DNA from: JAFGPJ01 sp964612465
Lineage (GTDB): Bacteria; Planctomycetota; Phycisphaerae; Sedimentisphaerales; Anaerobacaceae
Assembly: GCA_964612465.1 (NCBI GenBank)
Contig: CAZTDF010000266.1
Location: 1-5,383 of the forward strand
Direction: 5' to 3'
Length of the DNA stretch: 5,383 nt
The position numbers and the translations under genes were made by a program. The notes below the pieces were generated by a model that was not told the origin of the DNA, did not search any database, and was given only the letters and a program-made list of their open reading frames with translations. Below are positions 1-5,383 of this stretch, piece after piece (the stretch's first letter is position 1; every line of letters begins with the position of its first letter).

Positions 1-1
1 A

Positions 2-1921
2 TGCAATATCGAACACGACAACACGCCATCTGTGCTGCCCAACGGACAGATTCTCTATATGCGATGGGAATACGTCGACCGCTCCCAGGTGGAGTACCAC
101 CACCTCTGGACGATGAATCCGGACGGCACAAATCAGGAGATATACTACGGCAACGAAGTGTCATGGGGAGTATTCCTCTCCTGCCGGCCAATCCCCAACG
201 ACGAGCGCGTTATGGGAATTTACTCGCCCGGGCACGGACACCGTGACCATTACGGCTGGCTGTCGTTCTTCTCCAGAAAATACGGTCCCGATGATCCGCG
301 AGGACTTCAGCATATCATATTTCCATGGGGCAAAGGGATGCTTGCCGATCCCTGGCCGCTCAGCACGGAAACCATACTCGCCGCCGAATTAGGCAAGTCC
401 CGGCTTGTTTTCGTTACAAAAAATAAAGACGATGACAAATACACGCCGCACGCAATCTACGAAATAAAAAACAACGACAAAAGAAAATGGCTCACCCAGT
501 CGCCCCGGCCCATCATTAAACGCCCCCGTGAAAGAATCATCCCAACACGTTCCGATTCGACCAGCTCCACCGGAACGCATGTAATGGTTGACATTTATAA
601 TTCGCAGAACTTAAAAGGAATCAAACGCGGCGAAATAAAAAAGCTGCTCATTATAGAAACGCTTCCCAAACCCGTCAACTTCTCGGGAGGGCCGGACACA
701 CTAAGTTTTCTCGGATCATTCAGTCTCGAACGAATTCTCGGAACGGTCCCCATCGAATCCGACGGTTCGGCATATTTTGAATTGCCCGCGAACCGCCCGG
801 TTTTTTATGTCGCTCTCGACGAAAACGACCTTTCTTGCAGGCGAATGCAGAGCTTTACCTGTCTAAGGCCCGGCGAAACAACTTCTTGTATAGGATGCCA
901 CAACTCACGTAACCATTCGAACGCCAACGTCGGCAGCGCCCGCAGAATCAAGGCACTCCGACGCCCCCCTTCGAAGATCGAAAAAATCGAAGGTATAGCG
1001 GATGTGCCGGACTTCATGCGGGACGTCCAGCCGGTCCTCGACAAATATTGCATCGGATGCCATAACACCGAAGACCGAAAAGGACGCCTATCTCTCGAAG
1101 GCGACATGGGAGTCACATGGTCGATCAGCTACTACTCGCTTACGATGAGAGAACAGATCGGCGACGGCCGAAACGGCCTCGGCAACCAGCCTCCTCGTTC
1201 TCTCGGCTCAAGTGCTTCACCACTGCTTCGTAAGCTCGAAGGGTCTCATCACAATGAAAAGGCTTCACGTGAAGACTGGCTGAAAGTCTGGGCATGGACC
1301 GAGGCTGCCGCTCCATTTTGCGGAACTTACGGAGGTCTGAGAAATCAGAAACAGCAGAATACGAAAGCAGGCGTCTTCGCAAACCAGGCGGGCGGCGTTC
1401 TCCATAAACGCTGCTTTTCTTGTCACAATCCCGACGGGAAAGGTCCGCAGAATCGTCTCGTCGAAGCCTTTGATTGGGACGAGCGAAGAAAGTTCATAGA
1501 GCGTCCCACCGGTCGGCATGAGCGCCTCGTTTTAAAGGACGACCCTTTGCGCTATTTTTCATGGAATGTGTTGATAAACGCAACCCGCCCCGAAAAATCC
1601 GCAATCCTGCTGGCACCTCTCGCGAAAGAAGCTGGGGGATGGGAAGCATGCCCCAACGTCTTCAGGTCAAAAGACGATCCCGGCTATAAAATAATGTTAA
1701 CCGCAGCGACAAACTGGCAAGCCGAGTGGCAAAAATCTCACGCTTTCGGCTCGCCCACCTTCCAGGTCAATCACCAGTATATACGTGAAATGGTGCGTTT
1801 CGGAATCCTGCCGGAAAATACTCGGGCAGAGAACGTAGATCCGTATGAAACCGACCAGCGATACTGGGAGATGTTTCATTATAAGACGAAGACATTTCAA
1901 AACCGGATGGCGAAACACTAA
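2..1921 (+). CDS. Hydrazine-synthase-alpha-like multihaem cytochrome c protein (5' partial)
   Basis: The frame is open from the left edge (first full codon at base 2) to TAA at 1919-1921, giving 639 residues; the true start is upstream. A GTG at 32 is unlikely to be the start, because the preceding codons (CNIEHDNTPS) already look like family sequence. Residues 1 to about 170 resemble the end of a TolB-like beta-propeller (MRWEYVDRSQ, HHLWTMNPDG, SPGHGHRDHYG). Residues about 175-310 match the HZS-alpha middle domain: RGEIKKLLIIETLPKPVN, then DGSAYFELPANRP, then PGETTSCIGCH with the first CxxCH at 296-300. The C-terminal part has CIGCH at 350-354, preceded by a planctomycete-cytochrome-like FMRDVQPVLDKY, and CFSCH at 471-475. 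Three c-type haems are therefore predicted, which implies export to the periplasm. The signal peptide should lie in the missing N-terminus. In anammox bacteria the true alpha subunit condenses nitrogen compounds to hydrazine. Most PVC homologues have no known reaction, and no partner subunit is seen here. Family call is strong; function is unknown. Confidence 0.88.
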   Translation, partial: CNIEHDNTPSVLPNGQILYMRWEYVDRSQVEYHHLWTMNPDGTNQEIYYGNEVSWGVFLSCRPIPNDERVMGIYSPGHGHRDHYGWLSFFSRKYGPDDPRGLQHIIFPWGKGMLADPWPLSTETILAAELGKSRLVFVTKNKDDDKYTPHAIYEIKNNDKRKWLTQSPRPIIKRPRERIIPTRSDSTSSTGTHVMVDIYNSQNLKGIKRGEIKKLLIIETLPKPVNFSGGPDTLSFLGSFSLERILGTVPIESDGSAYFELPANRPVFYVALDENDLSCRRMQSFTCLRPGETTSCIGCHNSRNHSNANVGSARRIKALRRPPSKIEKIEGIADVPDFMRDVQPVLDKYCIGCHNTEDRKGRLSLEGDMGVTWSISYYSLTMREQIGDGRNGLGNQPPRSLGSSASPLLRKLEGSHHNEKASREDWLKVWAWTEAAAPFCGTYGGLRNQKQQNTKAGVFANQAGGVLHKRCFSCHNPDGKGPQNRLVEAFDWDERRKFIERPTGRHERLVLKDDPLRYFSWNVLINATRPEKSAILLAPLAKEAGGWEACPNVFRSKDDPGYKIMLTAATNWQAEWQKSHAFGSPTFQVNHQYIREMVRFGILPENTRAENVDPYETDQRYWEMFHYKTKTFQNRMAKH

Positions 1922-1957
1922 GCGCTGGTAATCCAGTATATTCGCGAAGAACTATAA
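1922..1957 (+). other. In-frame post-stop echo of the upstream gene's C-terminal motif
   Basis: Directly after the TAA at 1919-1921, the same frame continues for eleven codons reading ALVIQYIREEL before a second TAA at 1955-1957. QYIRE also occurs inside the preceding protein, in VNHQYIREMVRF. The two 15-base stretches (1775-1789 and 1934-1948) agree at 13 of 15 positions, and both differences fall in third codon positions. This may be a decayed fragment of a duplicated or recombined gene end, a readthrough extension, or chance. It is not annotated as a gene. Confidence 0.35.
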
Positions 1958-2041
1958 ATCCGTAACATCAGGTCGGTGAGTAAAAGAACTCCCGATTTGA
2001 AGCTTGGGAACCTAATCCCGCATTGCCGGATCCAAAAAGTT

Positions 2042-2086
2042 GTTGCTCGATTCCCAATAATTTCTGAGCATTAAGCATCGAGTAAC
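2042..2086. repeat. 10-bp inverted repeat with 25-nt loop
   Basis: GTTGCTCGAT (2042-2051) pairs with ATCGAGTAAC (2077-2086). Nine positions are Watson-Crick pairs and one is G-U. An alternative pairing, TGCTC (2044-2048) with GAGCA (2066-2070), would compete with it. There is no T-run after the stem, so a normal intrinsic terminator is unlikely. It could be an mRNA 3'-end structure for the upstream gene, a protein-binding site upstream of the promoter, or chance. Confidence 0.4.
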
Positions 2087-2113
2087 GCATGTCTCACACG
2101 TTTCCTGCTGATC

Positions 2114-2126
2114 CTCTTGGGAAGAG
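2114..2126. repeat. Short perfect inverted repeat just upstream of the -35 box
   Basis: CTCTT (2114-2118) and AAGAG (2122-2126) are separated by GGG. The element ends 4 bases before the predicted -35 box, so it could be an operator half-site pair. It is short enough to occur by chance and is recorded only because of its position. Confidence 0.2.
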
Positions 2127-2130
2127 ACTA

Positions 2131-2159
2131 TTGTAATATGCCGCATTATATGTTATAAT
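2131..2159 (+). promoter_or_regulatory. Predicted sigma70-type promoter with extended -10 for the CotH gene
   Basis: The -35 candidate is TTGTAA at 2131-2136 (four of six matches to TTGACA). A 17-bp spacer follows, then a perfect TATAAT at 2154-2159. TG at 2151-2152 gives the extended -10 form TGnTATAAT. Transcription would start near 2166, leaving a leader of about 78 bases before the ATG at 2244. The box quality, spacing and position support it, and it implies that the CotH gene can be transcribed independently of the haem gene. The surroundings are AT-rich, so a chance match remains possible. Confidence 0.65.
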
Positions 2160-2225
2160 ACTATGTGTCGTTATAAAGCTCATCGGCTGTTGGCAGCGGT
2201 GCTTTATGGTTTGCTGATCTGAACG

Positions 2226-2232
2226 AGAAGGG
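2226..2232 (+). promoter_or_regulatory. Ribosome binding site candidate for the CotH gene
   Basis: AGAAGGG lies 11 bases before the ATG at 2244. It is a near match to the AGGAGG core with somewhat long spacing. It supports the ATG at 2244, which also begins a complete signal peptide. No other ATG, GTG or TTG lies between the in-frame TGA at 2220-2222 and this ATG. Confidence 0.5.
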
Positions 2233-2243
2233 TTACTACTTGT

Positions 2244-5200
2244 ATGAGATACCTGTGGCAGAGCTATTCGTGGATTCTTGCTGTTCTTGTGATATTCAAT
2301 CTTGCCCTCGATACTTCTACTACTGCCCGGGCACAAGAGGAAATCCGGATAAACGAGTTCATGGCTGTGAACGATATTGGCCTTGATGACGAGGACCGGG
2401 ATGAAGCCGACTGGATCGAAATCTACAATCCCGGGCCGGATACGGTCAATTTGGACCGGTGGTATCTGACAGATGACGACAACGATCTTCGAAAGTGGGC
2501 GTTTCCGGAGGTGATGCTCGGGCCCGATGCTTATCTGGTTGTCTTTGCCTCCGGAAAAAATCGGAGAGATCCACTGGGAATATTGCATACGAATTTTAAG
2601 CTGAGCGGGAGCGGCGAATATCTGGGATTTGTCCGTCCGGACGGCAGAACCGTGGTTTCTGAGTTCTTTCCGAGCTATCCGAGACAAGCCCCCGATGTTT
2701 CTTACGGCCCCATCGGCAGTAGTGTCGAGACAGTGTTCTTAATGCCCGGAGCGCCGGCCAGGGCCCTGGTGCCCCGTAACAGTGCACTGGAACCGAATCC
2801 GCGGAAATCGGAGACGTTGCGTCCCTGGGCACAGGAAGACCTGGATGATTTATCGTGGCAGACTGGCTCAACCGGTGTCGGTTATAACTATAAGGGACTG
2901 ATCGGTTTGGATGTCTCGAACATGCGAAACAGCAATACCACGGTGTATATCCGCGTGCCCTTTACGGTAGAAGATCCCTCGGCGATTCAGGCCCTGACCT
3001 TGCGCATGCGTTTTGCCGACGGGATGATCGCCTATATCAACGGGCACGAGGTGGCGCGGTACAATGCGCCGGCCCCGGGCACGGAAAGGTGGAACTCCGG
3101 TGCATCGACCAATCGGTCTGACAGCATCGCTGATAATCCGGTCGATTTTACTATCCCGGAATTCGACTTTCTCCATGTGGGGACCAACCTGCTGGCCGTA
3201 CAGGGGCTGAACTATCAGATGGATAGTACGAGCCTGCTGATGCTTCCTGAGTTGCTGGCCACGATAGCTACAGCAGACAGCTCGTTATGCCGGTATTTCC
3301 CGAGGCCGACGCCCGGAATAGCGAACAACGCCGGGGTAGATGTTTTAGGGCCGATCATTTCCAATACGGATCACTATCCGAGCATACCCGCTGAAAACGA
3401 GGACTTGCAGATCGCGGCCCAAATCGATCCGTCCTTCGATCCTGTTGATGCCGTTGTGTTGCACTATTGCGTGATGTTTGCCTGGGAAATGACGGTACCG
3501 TTAGTGGATGACGGTACGAGCGGCGACAGCCTAAGCGGAGACGGGATCTACGGGGGGCGAATTCCCGCTACCGCGTTCGGTGCCGGACATATGGTCCGCT
3601 GGTACATTACGGCCACAGATACAGCCGGACGCGAATCGCGGTTCCCGAGCCACATCGATCTGCTGAATTCCCCGAAGTATTGCGGGACCGTAGTGGATGA
3701 CCCGAGCCTGACTAATCCGTTGCCGGTGCTGTATTGGTTTATCCAAAATCCGCAAGCCGCCAACACAGATGCCGGGACCCGTTGCTCGCTCTTTTACGAC
3801 GGGCAGTTCTACGACAATGTGTTGATCAATATTCATGGTCAATCCAGCCGGGGTTTTCCAAAGAAGAGTTACGACGTCGATTTCCATCCGGGCCATAACT
3901 TCAAATGGGCCGAGGGACAGCCGCGTGCTGATGATATCAACCTGATGACGACCTATCCGGACAAGGCGCAGATGCGTAACATACTGGCCTATGAGACATA
4001 CCGGGATGCGGATTGTGCTTACCACTGGGTGTTTCCGGTACGGGTCCAGCAAAACGGCGACTTCTGGGGCACGGCCCATGTAATGGAGAACGGCGATGAA
4101 GACTGGCTGATTCGAATGGGCCTGAATGCCGAGGGGGCGCTTTACAAGATGTACAACAGTTTCAACAATGCCAGTCACGCTAATAGCGGCGCCGAAAAGA
4201 AGACGCGCAAGTATGAAGACAACACGGATTTGTCCGAACTCTATAACAGCCTTAGTCTCTCAGGTGATGCCCGCCGCCGATATCTCTATGACAATGTGGA
4301 CGTCGCGCAGGTCGTCAACTTCCTGGCTGCACGCGCAATCACGGGAGATGTCGACTGCTGCCATAAAAACTACTACTTTTACCGTGATACCGGCTTCAGT
4401 AATGAATGGCAGATGTGGCCTTGGGACGTGGACCTGAGCTTCGGACGAGTGTGGAATTCCTCGGAGACTTACTGGAACGAAGAGCTTATTCCAAATACGA
4501 GCCTGTTTGTCGGCCAGGGCAACCGTATGCCGAATGCCATTTTTGACTCCCCGGAAACGCGGCAGATGTATTTGCGGCGCGTACGAACGCTCATGGATGA
4601 ACTTCTAAAGCCACCGAACACGCCGGAGGATGAACTATATTATGAGCCGCGTATTGATATGCTGGCGTCTCTACTTTACGAGGATGCGGCCTTAGACGCC
4701 GCCAAATGGAATTCACATGCGTGGGGTAACGGTTCAATGGCTCCTAATTACCCCCAATCGTTGTCCGAAGCCGTCGAAGAGCTGAAGTACTTCTACCTGC
4801 CCGAGCGCCGGCGTCAACTATTCAACCGCCTGGCCTCCGGGACCCGTGAATTACCCAATGCCCAACCGGCCGGTACGGTTATTACCTTCGGGACAATTGA
4901 AACTAATCCTGCCGGCGGCAACCTGGATGAGCAGTATATCCAACTGCAAAATCCCAATGGTTTTGCGGTAGATATTTCCGGCTGGACACTAAGTTGTGGG
5001 CAAGATTCACAAATCCATCTTTTTACGTTCCGCGGCGGTACGGTCATTGAAGGCAATGGAACTATTTACGTCGCCGCCAACCGGGTGGTTTTTCGCTCTC
5101 GAAATACAAATCCCACAGGCGGCCAGGCCTTGTTCGTTGTCGGTGATTTCAGCGGTCGGCCTGCATCTCGGGGTGAAATTCTTAACTTGACCGACCGGCA

Positions 5201-5246
5201 GCAAGTGACGGTTGATTCCGTTACGACACCTCACACCGGCAGATAA
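2244..5246 (+). CDS. Secreted lamin-tail / CotH-kinase domain protein
   Basis: This is a complete 1000-residue protein ending in tandem in-frame stops (TAA 5244-5246, TGA 5247-5249). Residues 1-30 are a Sec signal peptide: hydrophobic core ILAVLVIFNLAL at 11-22 and probable cleavage after ARA (30/31). Residues about 33-155 are a lamin-tail domain (RINEFMAVND, EADWIEIYNPG, GEYLGFVRPDG). Residues about 195-345 look like a beta-sandwich, galactose-binding-like domain (MIAYINGHEVARYN, HVGTNLLAVQGLN). Residues about 366-475 form an Ig-like linker with the acidic glycine loop DDGTSGDSLSGDGIYGG. Residues about 490-785 are a CotH kinase domain: HGQSSRGFPKKSYDVDF (531-547), MRN at 577-579, NAEGALYKMY (628-637), HKNYYFYRD (707-715) and WPWDVDLSFG (725-734), whose D728/D730 are candidate metal or catalytic residues. 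Residues about 876-992 are a second lamin-tail domain. Bacillus CotH phosphorylates spore-coat proteins; the substrate here is unknown. No transmembrane anchor, dockerin, sortase or PEP-CTERM signal follows. Architecture is firm; biological role is inferred. Confidence 0.93.
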   Translation: MRYLWQSYSWILAVLVIFNLALDTSTTARAQEEIRINEFMAVNDIGLDDEDRDEADWIEIYNPGPDTVNLDRWYLTDDDNDLRKWAFPEVMLGPDAYLVVFASGKNRRDPLGILHTNFKLSGSGEYLGFVRPDGRTVVSEFFPSYPRQAPDVSYGPIGSSVETVFLMPGAPARALVPRNSALEPNPRKSETLRPWAQEDLDDLSWQTGSTGVGYNYKGLIGLDVSNMRNSNTTVYIRVPFTVEDPSAIQALTLRMRFADGMIAYINGHEVARYNAPAPGTERWNSGASTNRSDSIADNPVDFTIPEFDFLHVGTNLLAVQGLNYQMDSTSLLMLPELLATIATADSSLCRYFPRPTPGIANNAGVDVLGPIISNTDHYPSIPAENEDLQIAAQIDPSFDPVDAVVLHYCVMFAWEMTVPLVDDGTSGDSLSGDGIYGGRIPATAFGAGHMVRWYITATDTAGRESRFPSHIDLLNSPKYCGTVVDDPSLTNPLPVLYWFIQNPQAANTDAGTRCSLFYDGQFYDNVLINIHGQSSRGFPKKSYDVDFHPGHNFKWAEGQPRADDINLMTTYPDKAQMRNILAYETYRDADCAYHWVFPVRVQQNGDFWGTAHVMENGDEDWLIRMGLNAEGALYKMYNSFNNASHANSGAEKKTRKYEDNTDLSELYNSLSLSGDARRRYLYDNVDVAQVVNFLAARAITGDVDCCHKNYYFYRDTGFSNEWQMWPWDVDLSFGRVWNSSETYWNEELIPNTSLFVGQGNRMPNAIFDSPETRQMYLRRVRTLMDELLKPPNTPEDELYYEPRIDMLASLLYEDAALDAAKWNSHAWGNGSMAPNYPQSLSEAVEELKYFYLPERRRQLFNRLASGTRELPNAQPAGTVITFGTIETNPAGGNLDEQYIQLQNPNGFAVDISGWTLSCGQDSQIHLFTFRGGTVIEGNGTIYVAANRVVFRSRNTNPTGGQALFVVGDFSGRPASRGEILNLTDRQQVTVDSVTTPHTGR

Positions 5247-5310
5247 TGACAGCGATATGCTCCTGCTGAGAGATTGAGAGAATGCAATTCGATATTATCC
5301 ATTTAGGAAA

Positions 5311-5383
5311 ATGTCGCCGAATAAATCTGTGCTGATAGAGCTCGATAGCGGCACATACAAATCGTCAGTCGCGGAGGAATTGC
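5311..5383 (+). CDS. Possible start of a third gene, truncated by the window edge
   Basis: An ATG at 5311 opens a frame of 24 codons that runs off the right edge without a stop. It begins MSPNKSVLIELDSGTYK and ends in VAEEL. An AGGA lies only two bases before the ATG (5305-5308), closer than a typical ribosome binding site. The frame is also open upstream back to a TGA at 5275-5277, but contains no earlier ATG, GTG or TTG. The composition looks protein-like, yet 24 codons are too few to identify a family or be sure it is a gene. Confidence 0.35.
   Translation, partial: MSPNKSVLIELDSGTYKSSVAEEL

Larger units (their letters stand above)
1922..2243. other. Intergenic spacer between the haem gene and the CotH gene
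   Basis: This 322-bp stretch holds no convincing gene on either strand. It contains the post-stop echo at 1922-1957, a 10-bp inverted repeat at 2042-2086, a small CTCTT-GGG-AAGAG hairpin at 2114-2126, and a strong promoter at 2131-2159. The last 80 or so bases form the leader of the downstream gene. No stem followed by a T-run is present, so no standard intrinsic terminator can be assigned to the haem gene. Confidence 0.7.

Noticed and set aside
1..246. Plus-strand frame of 81 codons starting with ATG at base 1
   Set aside because: It overlaps the haem-protein frame, where the family motifs (YVDRSQ, HHLWTMNPDG, SPGHG) are found. Its own translation is arginine- and proline-rich with no domain.
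2..1921. Anammox hydrazine synthase operon
   Set aside because: Only an alpha-like protein is visible. No other subunit, hydroxylamine-oxidoreductase-like or hydrazine dehydrogenase gene is in the window, and many PVC bacteria without anammox carry such homologues.
2094..2687. Minus-strand reading frame of 197 codons spanning the spacer and the start of the CotH gene
   Set aside because: It lies largely antisense to a well-supported lamin-tail domain, overlaps the predicted promoter, and its translation has no recognisable domain.
3491..3521. Repeated GACGGTAC and the palindrome ACGGTACCGT inside the CotH gene
   Set aside because: The bases encode the normal aspartate/glycine-rich loop of the Ig-like domain; a 10-bp palindrome in 3 kb is not unexpected.
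3531..4178. Minus-strand reading frame of 215 codons opposite the Ig-like and CotH region
   Set aside because: It is fully antisense to conserved CotH kinase motifs; such open frames are expected opposite codon-biased genes, and the translation shows no family signal.
4126..4437. Plus-strand frame of 103 codons inside the CotH kinase region
   Set aside because: It is an out-of-frame shadow of the conserved kinase sequence with a low-complexity threonine/arginine-rich translation.
5242..5277. Possible frameshifted continuation after the CotH stop, reading DNDSDMLLLRD in another frame
   Set aside because: It stops after eleven codons, and the second lamin-tail domain already appears complete, so there is no good reason to infer a frameshift.
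5282..5335. Small frame of 17 codons, MQFDIIHLGKCRRINLC
   Set aside because: It is very short, has no clear ribosome binding site and overlaps the more open frame at 5311.

Overview
The window carries two long plus-strand genes that fill about 91% of the sequence. They are separated by a 322-bp spacer and followed by a short 3' flank that may hold the start of a third gene. No tRNA, rRNA, CRISPR array, transposase or complete mobile element is visible. The long minus-strand reading frames are antisense shadows.

The protein families point to a bacterium of the PVC group, most likely Planctomycetota or a close relative such as Lentisphaerota or Verrucomicrobiota. The first gene is a multi-haem protein of the hydrazine-synthase-alpha-like family, with a planctomycete-type cytochrome c tail. 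The second is a very large secreted protein combining lamin-tail and CotH-kinase domains. Both families are common in that group. The moderate base composition (roughly 50-55% G+C by eye) does not narrow this further. The assignment rests on family recognition, not on a phylogenetic marker.

Layout. Bases 2-1921 hold the C-terminal 639 residues of the haem protein; its N-terminus lies outside the window. It has the end of a beta-propeller, the HZS-alpha-like middle domain with one CxxCH, and a C-terminal cytochrome part with two more. Bases 1922-2243 are non-coding. This spacer contains an in-frame echo of the gene's C-terminal QYIRE motif just after the stop, a 10-bp inverted repeat, and a convincing extended -10 promoter (TTGTAA, 17 bp, TGnTATAAT) leading into the second gene. 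Bases 2244-5246 hold a complete 1000-residue secreted protein: signal peptide, lamin-tail domain, beta-sandwich, Ig-like linker, CotH kinase and second lamin-tail domain. At 5311 a possible new reading frame begins and runs off the right edge.

Working together. Both products should act outside the cytoplasm: the first because c-type haem is attached there, the second because of its signal peptide. The promoter in the spacer suggests they are transcribed separately, and nothing in the sequence shows a shared pathway. No other hydrazine synthase subunit is present, so the first gene should not be read as evidence of anammox metabolism. I did not find a clear previously undescribed system. The most useful leads are the unassigned triheme protein, the unanchored secreted CotH kinase, and the QYIRE echo after the first gene's stop.
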